The notes: generated by a model not told the origin, from the letters alone. Counted from the stretch's first letter, positions 1-8,860 are shown. The stretch: DNA of 64,000 nucleotides from Bradyrhizobium sp. MOS003 (GCF_003020125.1 NZ_PYFW01000010.1:62001-126000); one strand, 5' to 3'. Numbers and translations are program-made.

Positions 1-1883
1 TAGTTCGAACAGCCGACGAAGGCGCCGAACTTGCCGGCCTTGAGATTGAGACGGCCGTTGCCGCAGCTCGGGCACTGCCTGATGTCGCCGCCGTCGGTGC
101 GGGGCGGATAGATGTGCTGTCCGAGCATGTCGTCGAGCACGTCCAGCACCTGGGCTACGCGCAGATCCTTGATCTCGTCGACGGCACCGATGAAGCCGGT
201 CCAGAAATCCTTCAGCACCTGCTGCCAGGAGATCTCGTTGTTGGATATGCGGTCGAGCTGCTCTTCCAGATTGGCCGTGAAGTCGTATTCGACGTAGCGG
301 GCAAAGAAGCTTTCGAGGAACGCGACCACGACGCGACCCTTGTCCTCGCCGTGCAGGCGCTTCTTCTCCAGCTTGACGTAGCCGCGGTCCTTCAGCACCT
401 GGAGGATCGAGGCATAGGTCGAGGGCCGGCCGATGCCGAGCTCTTCCATGCGCTTGACCAGCGAGGCCTCGGAGAAGCGCGGCGGCGGCTCGGTGAAATG
501 CTGGGTGACCGACAGCGATTGCCGCTTGAGCGCATCGTTCGGGCTCATCGCGGGCAGGCGGCGGGAGTCCTCGTCCTCTTCGTCGTCGCGGCCTTCCTGG
601 TAGAGCGCGAGGAAGCCGTCGAACTTGACGACCTGGCCGGTGGCGCGGAGCTCCAGCGTGCGGGAACCTGCCTTCGCCGTGATGTCGACCGTGGTGCGCT
701 CGAGCTCGGCCGATTCCATCTGGCTCGCGATGGTGCGTTTCCAGATCAGCTCATAGAGCCGGGCCTGGTCGGAATCGAGCTTGCGGCTCATGCTGTCGGG
801 GCGACGCGACATGTCGGTCGGGCGGATCGCTTCGTGCGCTTCCTGGGCGTTCTTGGCCTTGGCCTGGTACTGGCGTGGCGCGTCCGGCACGTAGGCGTTG
901 CCGTAATCCTCGCCGATCACCTTGCGGGCCTGGGTGATCGCGGACGGATCGATCTGCACGCCGTCGGTACGCATATAAGTAATGAGTCCGGTGGTCTCGC
1001 CGCCGATGTCGATGCCTTCATAGAGCCGCTGGGCGATGCGCATCGTGTGCGCCGGCGCAAAGCCGTATTTGCGGCTGGCTTCCTGCTGCAGCGTCGAGGT
1101 GGTGAAGGGCGCCTGCGGATTGCGCCGGGCGGGCTTGGCGTCGACCGAGGTCACGGCGTAGGCGGCCGTCTCCAGCGCCTTCTTGAAGTCTTCGGCTTCC
1201 GCGCCGGTTCCTATGTTGAGGCGCTGGATCTTCTTGCCGTCGGCGCCGACCAGGCGGGCCTCGAAGGCATCGCCGCGCGGCGTCAACAGGGTCGCGATCA
1301 GCGACCAATATTCGCGGGCGACGAATTTTTCGATCTCGAGTTCGCGGTCGCAGACCAGGCGCAGCGCCACCGACTGCACCCGGCCGGCCGAGCGGGCGCC
1401 CGGCAGCTTGCGCCACAGCACGGGGGAGAGGGTGAAGCCGACCAGATAGTCCAGCGCACGGCGCGCCATATAGGCGTCGACCAGCGCACCGTCGATCTGG
1501 CGCGGATGCTTCATGGCGTCCGTGACCGCCTGCTTGGTGATGGCGTTGAACACCACGCGCTCGATCTTCTGGTCCTTCAGCGCGCGCTTTTCCTTCAGCA
1601 CCTCCAGCACGTGCCAGGAGATGGCCTCGCCCTCACGATCAGGGTCGGTGGCGAGAATCAGGCGGTCGGCGTTCTTAAGGGACTTGGCGATGTCGTTGAG
1701 CCGGCCGGCCGCCTTGGGGTCGACCTCCCAGATCATCTTGAAATTGGCATCGGGATCGACGGAGCCGTTCTTCGCGGGCAAGTCTCGGACATGGCCGAAC
1801 GAGGCCAGAACCTCATAGGACGAGCCCAGATACTTGTTGATCGTCTTGGCTTTCGCCGGCGACTCCACAATGACGATATTCAT
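1..1883 (-). CDS. topA: DNA topoisomerase I, 3' part cut by window edge
   Basis: Type IA topoisomerase that relaxes negative supercoils through a 5'-phosphotyrosine intermediate. Translating the minus strand from ATG at 1883 gives MNIVIVESPAKAKTI, the classical start of the Toprim domain. The acidic Toprim motif ATDPDREGE lies near residue 80, and the active-site motif GLITYMRTDG has its Tyr near residue 303. The IGRPSTYA segment and a CPSCG zinc ribbon follow just before the edge, so about 627 residues are visible and the remaining C-terminal zinc or basic repeats lie outside. A short stem-loop sits in the 5' leader. In many rhizobia topA follows dprA directly; here about 3.2 kb of other genes separates them. 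Confidence 0.97.
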   Translation of the reverse strand, partial: MNIVIVESPAKAKTINKYLGSSYEVLASFGHVRDLPAKNGSVDPDANFKMIWEVDPKAAGRLNDIAKSLKNADRLILATDPDREGEAISWHVLEVLKEKRALKDQKIERVVFNAITKQAVTDAMKHPRQIDGALVDAYMARRALDYLVGFTLSPVLWRKLPGARSAGRVQSVALRLVCDRELEIEKFVAREYWSLIATLLTPRGDAFEARLVGADGKKIQRLNIGTGAEAEDFKKALETAAYAVTSVDAKPARRNPQAPFTTSTLQQEASRKYGFAPAHTMRIAQRLYEGIDIGGETTGLITYMRTDGVQIDPSAITQARKVIGEDYGNAYVPDAPRQYQAKAKNAQEAHEAIRPTDMSRRPDSMSRKLDSDQARLYELIWKRTIASQMESAELERTTVDITAKAGSRTLELRATGQVVKFDGFLALYQEGRDDEEDEDSRRLPAMSPNDALKRQSLSVTQHFTEPPPRFSEASLVKRMEELGIGRPSTYASILQVLKDRGYVKLEKKRLHGEDKGRVVVAFLESFFARYVEYDFTANLEEQLDRISNNEISWQQVLKDFWTGFIGAVDEIKDLRVAQVLDVLDDMLGQHIYPPRTDGGDIRQCPSCGNGRLNLKAGKFGAFVGCSN

Positions 1884-1930
1884 GTAGTTCCAGTAACTTA
1901 TGGGAAAATTGGGGGCCAAAAACGAAAGGA

Positions 1931-1955
1931 TTCGGGTCGGCCGTTTCGACCCGAA
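1931..1955. promoter_or_regulatory. 9-bp stem-loop in the topA leader
   Basis: TTCGGGTCG (1931-1939) is followed by its exact complement CGACCCGAA (1947-1955) with a 7-nt loop. It lies 48-72 nt upstream of the topA start, in the divergent gap with the 79-residue gene. There is no T-tract on either strand, so a regulatory leader hairpin is more likely than a terminator. Function is inferred from position only. Confidence 0.35.
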
Positions 1956-2112
1956 CATGGGTGGTGAGGCCTCCGCTGTCAAATCGAGGGCTGTTGAAGG
2001 CCGCTAGGATGGGAAAAGTTTCATATCGAGAAAGTTGCAAAATACCACCTTGGAGTTGCGATTAATGTCGGCGTAAGGTTCGTGCGGGGCGCATGGATTC
2101 GGGTGGGGTCGG

Positions 2113-2352
2113 GTGACTAAGCCGGGAAAGAAATGGGCACGCGCCGTATCAGGCGCGCCGGGAGGCTCGCGTCACGAGGAACCGGGGGAGGGCGGCGCGG
2201 ACGAGGCTGTCACCTTCATCGCCGAGCAGGTCGGCGCGTTGCGCAAGCTCGCTGAGCGCCACGAACTCGACGTGCTGCATTATCTCCTTGGCATGACCAA
2301 GCTGGAGGCCGACGAGCACCTGCGGCTGCGGAGCAAGCGCAAGCTGTCGTGA
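2113..2352 (+). CDS. small conserved-looking hypothetical protein, 79 aa
   Basis: GTG start; the product is charged and soluble, with no signal peptide or membrane segment. The first 30 residues are Gly/Pro-rich and probably disordered. The rest looks helical (a segment around FIAEQVGALRKLAERHEL, then LLGMTKLEADEHLR) and ends in a basic tail. It is divergent from topA with a 229-bp gap. I do not recognise the family. Coding character rests on the codon bias and the coherent helix-forming C-terminal half, so the call is moderate. Confidence 0.6.
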   Translation: MTKPGKKWARAVSGAPGGSRHEEPGEGGADEAVTFIAEQVGALRKLAERHELDVLHYLLGMTKLEADEHLRLRSKRKLS

Positions 2353-2464
2353 GGTTGCGCCTCAGGATGACGGCGATGGATGGGAGTGCGCTGCTTCAAC
2401 CGTCATTCCGAGTGCAGCGTCGTCGCAAGGGCTCCTCACAACGACGATGTGGTGGCGTGCGCGG

Positions 2465-2932
2465 TCAGGCCGACCGCCGTCGCGGTGCCGGTCGCGGCTT
2501 CAGCATCGTATCCGCCGGGCTGAGCAGCCGTCCGTCCTCCGCGCGCATTTCCAGCTTCTTCACCGGGCGGCCTTTTTCGCGATCCACCAAAATGGTCGCG
2601 ATTTCCTCGGGGTGATCGTCGAACGCCTCGCTCCATTGCCGCAGCGCGACCAGGATCGGGAAGGTGCCTCGGCCCTTCGCGGTCAGCACATACTCTTGAT
2701 AAGCGCTGCCGTCAGAGGCAGGGGCGGTTGCCAGGATTCCGTGGTCGACCAGCGAGCGCAGCCGCGCCGCCAGGATATTCTTGGCCATGCCGAGCTTGCT
2801 CTGGAATTCGCCGAACCGACGCAGGCCGAACAGCGCCTCGCGGATGATCAGCAGCGACCACCAATCACCCAGCGCATCCAGCGACCGTGCGATGGGGCAT
2901 GCATCGCCCTCGAAGCTCGTTCGTTTCACCAT
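2465..2932 (-). CDS. HxlR-family winged-helix transcriptional regulator
   Basis: 155 residues. The N-terminal Cys-Pro-Ile-Ala (residues 12-15), the DALGDWWSLLIIREAL helix, the FGEFQSKLGMAKNILAARL recognition region and the YVLTAKGR wing are typical of HxlR/MarR-like repressors. Many HxlR proteins sense quinones, aldehydes or diamide through the N-terminal Cys (family knowledge). It is divergent from an SDR oxidoreductase, and a perfect 20-bp inverted repeat lies between them, so it probably represses both itself and the SDR. The Pro/Arg-rich C-terminal tail is longer than in minimal family members. Confidence 0.9.
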   Translation of the reverse strand: MVKRTSFEGDACPIARSLDALGDWWSLLIIREALFGLRRFGEFQSKLGMAKNILAARLRSLVDHGILATAPASDGSAYQEYVLTAKGRGTFPILVALRQWSEAFDDHPEEIATILVDREKGRPVKKLEMRAEDGRLLSPADTMLKPRPAPRRRSA

Positions 2933-2983
2933 CGTTCCGGTCCTGTCGCGTTCGCACGATTGACGTGCCGATCACGCGCTTGT

Positions 2984-3042
2984 GTGGTTGCATCATAAAA
3001 CCATATGCCCTAGATCGCAACTTGGTTTTATGATGCAACCAC
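2984..3042. promoter_or_regulatory. perfect 20-bp inverted repeat, likely HxlR operator
   Basis: The left arm (2984-3003, beginning GTGGTTGCATCA) and the right arm (3023-3042, ending TGATGCAACCAC) are exact reverse complements over 20 bp, separated by 19 bp. The element lies between the divergent HxlR gene (start 2932) and the SDR gene (start 3054), and its right arm ends 11 bp before the SDR start. Arm length, perfection and position fit two dimer sites or one extended operator covering a bidirectional promoter. A cruciform or transcript hairpin is the alternative. Confidence 0.75.
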
Positions 3043-3053
3043 TGGAGGCGAAT

Positions 3054-3827
3054 GTGAGACTGAAGAACAAGACGGCCCTGATTACCGGCGGCAATAGCGG
3101 CATCGGGCTGGCAACGGCCAAGCTGTTCGTGGCCGAGGGCGCCAAGGTGGTGGTCACCGGGCGCAACAAGCAGACGCTGGAGGCGGCGGCGAAGGAGCTG
3201 GGACCCAATGCGCTTACGCTCGCTGCGGACGCCACCGACATCGCCGCGACCGAAGCTGCCATCAAGCAGGGCGCCGAGAAATTCGGCAAGTTCGACATCG
3301 TGTTCGCCAATGCCGGCATCGCCGGCGGCACGCCGCTCGGCTCAGCCGCGCTCGAGGTCTTCGAGAAGGTCATCAGCACCAACCTGACCAGCGTGTTCTT
3401 CACGGTGCAGTCGGCGCTGCCTTACCTCAACGACAACGCTTCGATCATCCTCAACGGTTCGGTCATCTCCGTGCTCGGCATTCCCGGCTACTCCGCTTAC
3501 GGCGCGGCGAAGGCCGGCGTGCGGGCGATGGCGCGGATCATGGCCTCGGAGCTGTCGCCGCGCGGCATCCGCGTCAACGTGGTCGCGCCCGGCGCGATCC
3601 GCACGCCGATCTGGGGACCTGCGACGGCCACGCCGGAAGCCGAGAAGGCGTTCGAGGCGCGGATCGCCCTGTCGACGCCGCTGGGGCGCCTCGGCGAAAC
3701 CGATCACGTTGCGAAGACGGTGCTGTTCCTCGCCTCCGATGATTCCGCGCATGTGCAGGGCCAGGAGATCTTCGTCGACGGCGGCGCGGTGGCCTCGCCG
3801 AGCGGCGCGCCGATCTATCGCGGCTGA
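3054..3827 (+). CDS. short-chain dehydrogenase/reductase (SDR)
   Basis: Classical NAD(P)-dependent SDR of 257 residues. It has TGGNSGIG for the cofactor near residue 11, NAG near residue 85, the catalytic Ser in the GSVIS segment, YxxxK as YSAYGAAKAG, and a C-terminal FVDGG. The GTG start at 3054 is chosen because GGAGG lies 5 nt upstream. Longer in-frame starts at 2982 and 3030 would read through the operator-like inverted repeat. Substrate is unknown; by context with the divergent HxlR regulator it may reduce a reactive carbonyl or quinone. Confidence 0.92.
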   Translation: MRLKNKTALITGGNSGIGLATAKLFVAEGAKVVVTGRNKQTLEAAAKELGPNALTLAADATDIAATEAAIKQGAEKFGKFDIVFANAGIAGGTPLGSAALEVFEKVISTNLTSVFFTVQSALPYLNDNASIILNGSVISVLGIPGYSAYGAAKAGVRAMARIMASELSPRGIRVNVVAPGAIRTPIWGPATATPEAEKAFEARIALSTPLGRLGETDHVAKTVLFLASDDSAHVQGQEIFVDGGAVASPSGAPIYRG

Positions 3828-3907
3828 TCAAGTGAAGTGAAAATTGGATCGGCCGGCGCGATCATCGCGGGTTGCGCCGGCGCCTGGTTTTAGCGAGCAC
3901 GCACATG

Positions 3908-3937
3908 TCAGCCGCCGCGCAATCGGGCGGCGGCTGA
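3908..3937. terminator. bidirectional hairpin between convergent SDR and azoR
   Basis: TCAGCCGCCGC (3908-3918) pairs perfectly with GCGGCGGCTGA (3927-3937) around an 8-nt loop, between two convergent genes. The T-tract is weak (TCTT), so termination efficiency is uncertain. Confidence 0.55.
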
Positions 3938-3950
3938 TCTTGCCGAAGCC

Positions 3951-4559
3951 TCAGGCCGCGCGCAGGGTCGTTGCCGATTGCAGCGCGCCGGCAATCGCTT
4001 TTTCGCGGTGCTCCGGGCCGAGCTGGATGCCGTCTGCGAAAATGAATTCGGGATTGGTGATGCCGATGAAGCCGAACACCCAGCGCAGGTAGGTTTCAAG
4101 ATGCTCGCCAGCGGCGGTCGGCATGTCCGCGCCGTAATGGCCCCCGCGCGAGATTGCCACGATCACACGCTTGCCGCCGGCAAGGCCCTGCGGCCCATTC
4201 GCCCCGTAGCTGAACGTCTTGCCTGCCACCAGGATGCGATCGATCCAGGCCTTGAGCTGGCTCGGGATGGTGAAATTGTACATGGGCGCGCCGATCACGA
4301 CGATGTCGGCGGCCAGGAACTCGTCCAGCGCGGCCGCACTTGCGGCAAAGTCGGGTCCGAGTTCTGCCGGGGCAGGAGCGCCTTGCGCGGCCGCGAGATG
4401 CGAGCCGGAGAGATGGGCGAGCGGGGTCTGGGTCAGGTCGCGATACGTGATGTCCAGCGAGGGCGTCGCCTGCCTGAGCCGGTCGACGATGGCCGCGGAG
4501 ACCTGTCTGGAGACGGAACGGGGGCCGAGCACGCTGGAGTCGATATGGAGCAGTTTCAT
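3951..4559 (-). CDS. azoR: FMN-dependent NADH-azoreductase / quinone reductase
   Basis: 202-residue flavodoxin-like protein that reduces quinones and azo compounds by two-electron transfer from NADH. The start MKLLHIDSS binds FMN phosphate, GAPMYNF near residue 91 and the SRGGHYG loop near residue 138 are family hallmarks, and the length matches E. coli AzoR (about 200). It is divergent from a second HxlR regulator across 83 bp, the usual arrangement for quinone- or diamide-inducible azoreductases, so that HxlR protein probably represses it. Confidence 0.93.
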   Translation of the reverse strand: MKLLHIDSSVLGPRSVSRQVSAAIVDRLRQATPSLDITYRDLTQTPLAHLSGSHLAAAQGAPAPAELGPDFAASAAALDEFLAADIVVIGAPMYNFTIPSQLKAWIDRILVAGKTFSYGANGPQGLAGGKRVIVAISRGGHYGADMPTAAGEHLETYLRWVFGFIGITNPEFIFADGIQLGPEHREKAIAGALQSATTLRAA

Positions 4560-4570
4560 TTGGGATCACC

Positions 4571-4591
4571 CTGGTATAAGTTTGTAACCAG
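4571..4591. promoter_or_regulatory. imperfect palindrome in azoR-HxlR intergenic region
   Basis: CTGGT at 4571 and ACCAG ending at 4591 are exact complements flanking an AT-rich imperfect core. The site is 12 bp from the azoR start and about 50 bp from the divergent HxlR start. Size and place suit a winged-helix repressor operator; the match is partial, so this is a candidate only. Confidence 0.35.
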
Positions 4592-4642
4592 AGCTACATG
4601 AGTGACTGCCGAAATCCCCGCAAGAACGCACTTTTTTGAGCC

Positions 4643-5053
4643 ATGGGCACATCCTTGAAACCTGAGAACACCGGTTTGCCTGCACCGAGGCTGCCGGATC
4701 CGGACCACGCCGACTGCCGCGGCGTGGCTTCGGTCCTGTCGCGCGTCGGCGACAAATGGAGCGTGTTCGTCATCATGATGCTCAGCGATGGGCCGAAACG
4801 CTTCAACGAGCTCAAGCGCATGATCAACGGCATCTCGCAGCGGATGCTGACCTTGACGCTGCGCGGGCTGGAGCGCGACGGCTTGGTCACGCGCACGATC
4901 TTTCCGACCATTCCGCCACGCGTCGATTACGAACTGACCGATCTCGGCCGCGGGCTGCAACAGCCGGTGAAAGCGCTCGGGGAGTGGGCGATCGACCATC
5001 TGATGCAGATCGAGGCGGCGCGCACGAAGTTCGATCAGCGCAACGACAGCTAA
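4643..5053 (+). CDS. HxlR-family transcriptional regulator
   Basis: 136 residues with the HxlR fold: ADCRGVASVLSRVGDKWSV (Cys at residue 25), the FNELKRMINGISQRMLT recognition region and the VDYELTDLGR wing. The conserved Cys is in the usual sensing position. Divergent from azoR, so likely its repressor. The stop codon TAA (5051-5053) shares three bases with the minus-strand stop of dprA (5050-5052), a tail-to-tail overlap with no spacer. Confidence 0.9.
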   Translation: MGTSLKPENTGLPAPRLPDPDHADCRGVASVLSRVGDKWSVFVIMMLSDGPKRFNELKRMINGISQRMLTLTLRGLERDGLVTRTIFPTIPPRVDYELTDLGRGLQQPVKALGEWAIDHLMQIEAARTKFDQRNDS

Positions 5054-6168
5054 AGCAGCGATACCAGCCCGCCGCCGTGACGCTCCAGCTTGCCGGCAAG
5101 CTCGAGCTCCAGCAGCACGGTGCGCACGATCGCGGGCGAGGCGCCGGACATCCGCACGAGATCGTCGATCGAGATGGGCGTGGGGCCGAGCAGGCCGGTG
5201 ATTTGGTCGCGGTCGTGGCCTTGCGGATCGGTCTCGAACGGCTCGCTGTCGGGCTCGCTCATCGGGTGCATCAGCGGCCGTTCCATGATCGGCGCGATCG
5301 CGTTGACGATATCGGCAGCTTCCGTGACGAGGGTCGCGCCCTGCTTGATCAGATCATTGGCGCCGGCGGCGCGCGGATCGAGCGGCGAGCCCGGCACCGC
5401 GAACACCTCGCGGCCCTGTTCGGCCGCCATGCGCGCGGTGATCAGCGAGCCCGAGCGGTGCGCGGCTTCCACCACGACGACGCCGAGCGAGGCGCCCGAG
5501 ATCAGCCGGTTGCGGCGAGGGAAGTCGCGGGCGCGCGGCTCGTGGCCGAGCGGCATCTCGGAGATCGCAGCGCCCGCGTTGTCGAGGATCGCCATGAGCA
5601 GGTCGCCATGCTCGGGCGGATAGATGCAGTCGTGGCCGCCGGCCAGCACCGCGACGGTGCCGCTTGCGACGCTGGCGCGATGCGCGGCCTGATCGACGCC
5701 GCGCGCAAGCCCGGAGATGACCATGAAGCCGGCTTCGCCGAGTTCTCGCGCCAGCAGGCCTGCGAATTTCAGCCCGGCGCCGGAGGCGTTGCGCGAGCCG
5801 ACGATCGCAATCATCGGCCGCATCAGGGTTTTGGTGTCGCCGCGCACCGCGAGCAGCGGTGGCGCATCGTCGATCATGGCCAGCCGGGCCGGGTAGCCGT
5901 GCTCGCCGGGCGCGCGCCAGGCGATGCCGAATTTGCGGCTCGCGGCGAGTTCGGCCCTGGCCTCGTCCGCGCTGCAGATGCGCCCCGACCGCTGCGCGCC
6001 GCCGCGGCGCGCCAGATCAGGCAACCGCTCCAGCGCGGCACGCGCGGTGCCGAAATGATCGACCAGCGACTTGAAGGTGCGCGGCCCGACATTGTCGGAG
6101 CGGATCAGCCGCAGTCGGTCGATCCGCTCGGCTTCGGTCAGCTCCACACTTGGGTTGATGGCGTCCAC
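5050..6168 (-). CDS. dprA: DNA-processing protein DprA
   Basis: Rossmann-fold protein that loads RecA on incoming single-stranded DNA in transformation-competent bacteria; it is widely kept in species not known to be competent. An N-terminal helical region precedes the core motifs IVGSRNASGAG, ISGLARGVDQAAHR, GGHDCIYPPEH, PRRNRLISG and VVEAAHRSGSLITA. The C-terminal 60 residues form the DprA winged helix (LLGPTPISIDDL). GTG at 6168 is chosen because AAGGAG lies 5 nt upstream; this gives 372 aa. In rhizobia it normally sits between plsY and topA. Confidence 0.95.
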   Translation of the reverse strand: MDAINPSVELTEAERIDRLRLIRSDNVGPRTFKSLVDHFGTARAALERLPDLARRGGAQRSGRICSADEARAELAASRKFGIAWRAPGEHGYPARLAMIDDAPPLLAVRGDTKTLMRPMIAIVGSRNASGAGLKFAGLLARELGEAGFMVISGLARGVDQAAHRASVASGTVAVLAGGHDCIYPPEHGDLLMAILDNAGAAISEMPLGHEPRARDFPRRNRLISGASLGVVVVEAAHRSGSLITARMAAEQGREVFAVPGSPLDPRAAGANDLIKQGATLVTEAADIVNAIAPIMERPLMHPMSEPDSEPFETDPQGHDRDQITGLLGPTPISIDDLVRMSGASPAIVRTVLLELELAGKLERHGGGLVSLL

Positions 6169-6282
6169 GGCAGCTCCTTGCGGGCGCAGAATGGAACAAC
6201 CTGAGGGCGTGGGCAACGGGTTCGTGCGCTTGCGTGACCGCATCGCAATGCTAAAAGCGATGCCAATAAGAAGGGTATTGCC

Positions 6283-7527
6283 ATGATCTCACTCGCCGAC
6301 GTCCTGCGCCGCATCGAAGCGGGCGAGCTTTCGCCTGAAGCCGCCATCGCCCAGTCGCATGCGGCGATCGAGGCCAGGGAGAAGGACGTCCACGCCTTCG
6401 TCCGTCACGACAAGGCTGCGAAGGCGCAAGGCTCCGGCCCGCTCCGCGGCATCGCGGTCGGCATCAAGGACATCATCGACACTGCCAACATGCCGACCGA
6501 GATGGGCTCGGAGATCTATCGCGGCTGGCAGCCGCGCGCCGATGCGCCGGTCGTGATGATGCTGAAGCGGGCAGGCGCCACCATCATCGGCAAGACCACC
6601 ACCACGGCCTTCGCCTCGCGCGATCCGACCCGGACACTCAATCCGCACAATCTCGGGCATACGCCGGGCGGCTCGTCCTCGGGCTCGGCGGCAGCGGTCG
6701 GTGCCGGCATGATCCCGCTGGCGCTGGGCACCCAGACCGGCGGCTCCGTGATCCGGCCCGCGGCCTATTGCGGGACCGCCGCGATCAAGCCGTCATTTCG
6801 CATGCTGCCGACGGTCGGCGTGAAATGCTATTCGTGGGCGCTCGACACCGTCGGCCTGTTCGGATCGCGTGCGGAAGATCTCGCGCGCGGACTGTTGGCG
6901 ATGACGGGCCGCACCGAGTTTGCCGGTATCGTACCGGCCAAGGCGCCGCGCATCGGCGTGGTCAGGCAGGAGTTTGCAGGCGCCGTGGAGCCGGCCGCCG
7001 AAGAGGGCTTGCAGGCCGCGATCAAGGCGGCGGAGCGCGCCGGTGCCAGCGTGCAGGTGATCGATCTGCCCGAGGCGGTGCAGGAGGCCTGGCGCATCCA
7101 TCCCATCGTCCAGGATTTCGAGGCGCATCGCGCGCTGGCGTGGGAATTTTCGGAGCGTCACGACGAGATCGCGCCGATGCTGCGGGCAAGCCTCGATGCC
7201 ACCGTCCATCTGACGCCGAAAGAATACGACGAGGCGCGCAGGATCAGCCGCCGCGGCCGCCGCGAGCTCAGCGAAGTATTCGAGGGCGTCGACGTGCTCC
7301 TGACCTATTCCGCGCCGGGCACGCCGCCGGCCAAGGAGCTCGCGAGCACAGGCGATCCCCGCTACAACCGGCTGTGGACGCTGATGGGCAATCCCTGCGT
7401 CAACGTGCCGGTGCTGAAGGTCGGCGGCCTGCCGGTCGGCGTGCAGGTGATCGCGCGCTTCGGCAACGATCCGGTCGCACTTGCGACGGCGTGGTTCCTG
7501 GAGAACGCGCTCGCGAAGTCAGGCTAA
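6283..7527 (+). CDS. amidase-signature family hydrolase
   Basis: 414 residues of the Ser-cisSer-Lys amidase family. The catalytic Lys lies in GIAVGIKDIID near residue 67. The Gly/Ser-rich signature GGSSSGSAAAVGAG near residue 130 and TGGSVIRPAAYCG near residue 153 carry the cis-Ser and the nucleophile. It is too divergent from GatA, and not placed with gatCB, to be the transamidosome subunit; that gene is at 23 kb. Substrate unknown (aryl or alkyl amide, or a carbamoyl compound). Its last 9 bp overlap the convergent patatin gene. Confidence 0.9.
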   Translation: MISLADVLRRIEAGELSPEAAIAQSHAAIEAREKDVHAFVRHDKAAKAQGSGPLRGIAVGIKDIIDTANMPTEMGSEIYRGWQPRADAPVVMMLKRAGATIIGKTTTTAFASRDPTRTLNPHNLGHTPGGSSSGSAAAVGAGMIPLALGTQTGGSVIRPAAYCGTAAIKPSFRMLPTVGVKCYSWALDTVGLFGSRAEDLARGLLAMTGRTEFAGIVPAKAPRIGVVRQEFAGAVEPAAEEGLQAAIKAAERAGASVQVIDLPEAVQEAWRIHPIVQDFEAHRALAWEFSERHDEIAPMLRASLDATVHLTPKEYDEARRISRRGRRELSEVFEGVDVLLTYSAPGTPPAKELASTGDPRYNRLWTLMGNPCVNVPVLKVGGLPVGVQVIARFGNDPVALATAWFLENALAKSG

Positions 7528-8676
7528 CGCCGGTTCAGCGGCTCGGCGCGCGGCATTTAGCGTCGAGGACGTGCCTTGCCCGAGCCATCCCTCGGCCGCC
7601 GCGCGACCGCTCCGGTGCAGAAGACGAATGAAGCCGCGGCCGAGATCGGTCGATGAACGTTGCGCCAGGCCGTCAACGGAATCTTCCGCAGCGATCCTGG
7701 TGAGGCGCAGCGACGGCGCGGCATGCGCCTGCGCCCATTCGATCGCGGCGATCTCGGCATTGAGCGCGGCGTTGGCCGCGATCTGGTCCAGCCTGCGGTC
7801 GATCGCGGCGAGCGTGATCGGCACGTAGCTGTCGCGCGCCGGCGTGACCTGGACGAGCAGGACGTCGGCCGTCGAGGTCTCCTGCGCCAACCGCAGCAAC
7901 GGCGGATTGCCGCCAAAGCCGCCGTCCCAATAAGCTTCGCCCTCGATCTCGACGGCGCAATGCACCAGCGGCGGACAGGTCGAGGCCAGTGCGACGTCGG
8001 CGGTGATGGCCTCGTTGCGGAAGATCTGCTGCTGTCCGTCGCGGATCCGTGTCGCCGCGATCAAAAGCTTTGGGCAGTCCGGATTGAGCAGGGCGGCGAA
8101 ATCGATATCGCGCGACAGCGCCTGCCGCAGCGGATCGAGATCGATCGGATCGAATCGGCCGGAGCGCAAGGTCGGGCCGAACGCGACCGAGCTTCCCGCC
8201 GGCGAGAAGCCACCGACCAGCATCAGCGAGCGGAACGAGGCCTCGTGCAAAAGGCGGAGCCAGAATCGGCTCAGCCGTGCCCGGGCAGCTTCGCGGCCGC
8301 CCTCCGCGAGGCCGGAAGCGAGCAGGAGCGCATTGATGGCGCCGGCGCTGGCGCCGCTGATAGTGTCGATCTCGATCGGTTCTTCCAGCAGCCGTTCCAG
8401 CACGCCCCAGGTGAAGGCGGCAAAGGTGCCTCCACCCTGTAGCGCCAGCGAGAGCTTTCGCGGCGGCCATGGGTTGGAACGAGCCTGCTCAACCCGAGCA
8501 GCCCGCGTGACAGCCTCGACCGGCGCAGGTGCGGCGGGCGCGGGCGGCGAAACGGCTATGGGCGCTGGAGGCGGTGCGGCGGCATCGGACCAGATGCAGG
8601 TCGTCGACAGCAGCCGGCTCGCTGCAGTGCCCTGCAAGCCAGCTTCGTCATGGGTGCCGTCAATCTTTTCGCTCAT
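7519..8676 (-). CDS. patatin-like phospholipase
   Basis: 385 residues. The lipid acyl hydrolase core starts near residue 74 with the oxyanion-hole motif LALQGGGTFAAF. GASAG carries the nucleophile Ser110, and DGG (Asp251) completes the Ser-Asp dyad. Residues 31-60 are an unusual Ala/Pro-rich linker after a short N-terminal segment, so the protein may be tethered or have a flexible N-terminus. No clear signal peptide. It is the second gene of the cassette that separates dprA from plsY. Confidence 0.9.
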   Translation of the reverse strand: MSEKIDGTHDEAGLQGTAASRLLSTTCIWSDAAAPPPAPIAVSPPAPAAPAPVEAVTRAARVEQARSNPWPPRKLSLALQGGGTFAAFTWGVLERLLEEPIEIDTISGASAGAINALLLASGLAEGGREAARARLSRFWLRLLHEASFRSLMLVGGFSPAGSSVAFGPTLRSGRFDPIDLDPLRQALSRDIDFAALLNPDCPKLLIAATRIRDGQQQIFRNEAITADVALASTCPPLVHCAVEIEGEAYWDGGFGGNPPLLRLAQETSTADVLLVQVTPARDSYVPITLAAIDRRLDQIAANAALNAEIAAIEWAQAHAAPSLRLTRIAAEDSVDGLAQRSSTDLGRGFIRLLHRSGRAAAEGWLGQGTSSTLNAARRAAEPALA

Positions 8677-8860
8677 TCAGAGCAACCGCGTCACGTCATT
8701 TCCACTGTCAGGATGACAGGCATGGAACCTGTTCGCTACTCCCGGCCGCGGGCAGGCCGGCAGTTGCGAACAGGATTTGACATATAATGCGGAGACAAGC
8801 CTCGGTATCCGTAGATGCCCTGGCTTCGAAGACTTTAGCTCGACGCGGTTCGCGACGTGG

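Noticed and set aside
114..1967. 617-codon open frame on the plus strand
   Set aside because: It is the antisense shadow of topA, whose minus-strand motifs are unmistakable. High GC makes long antisense frames common here.
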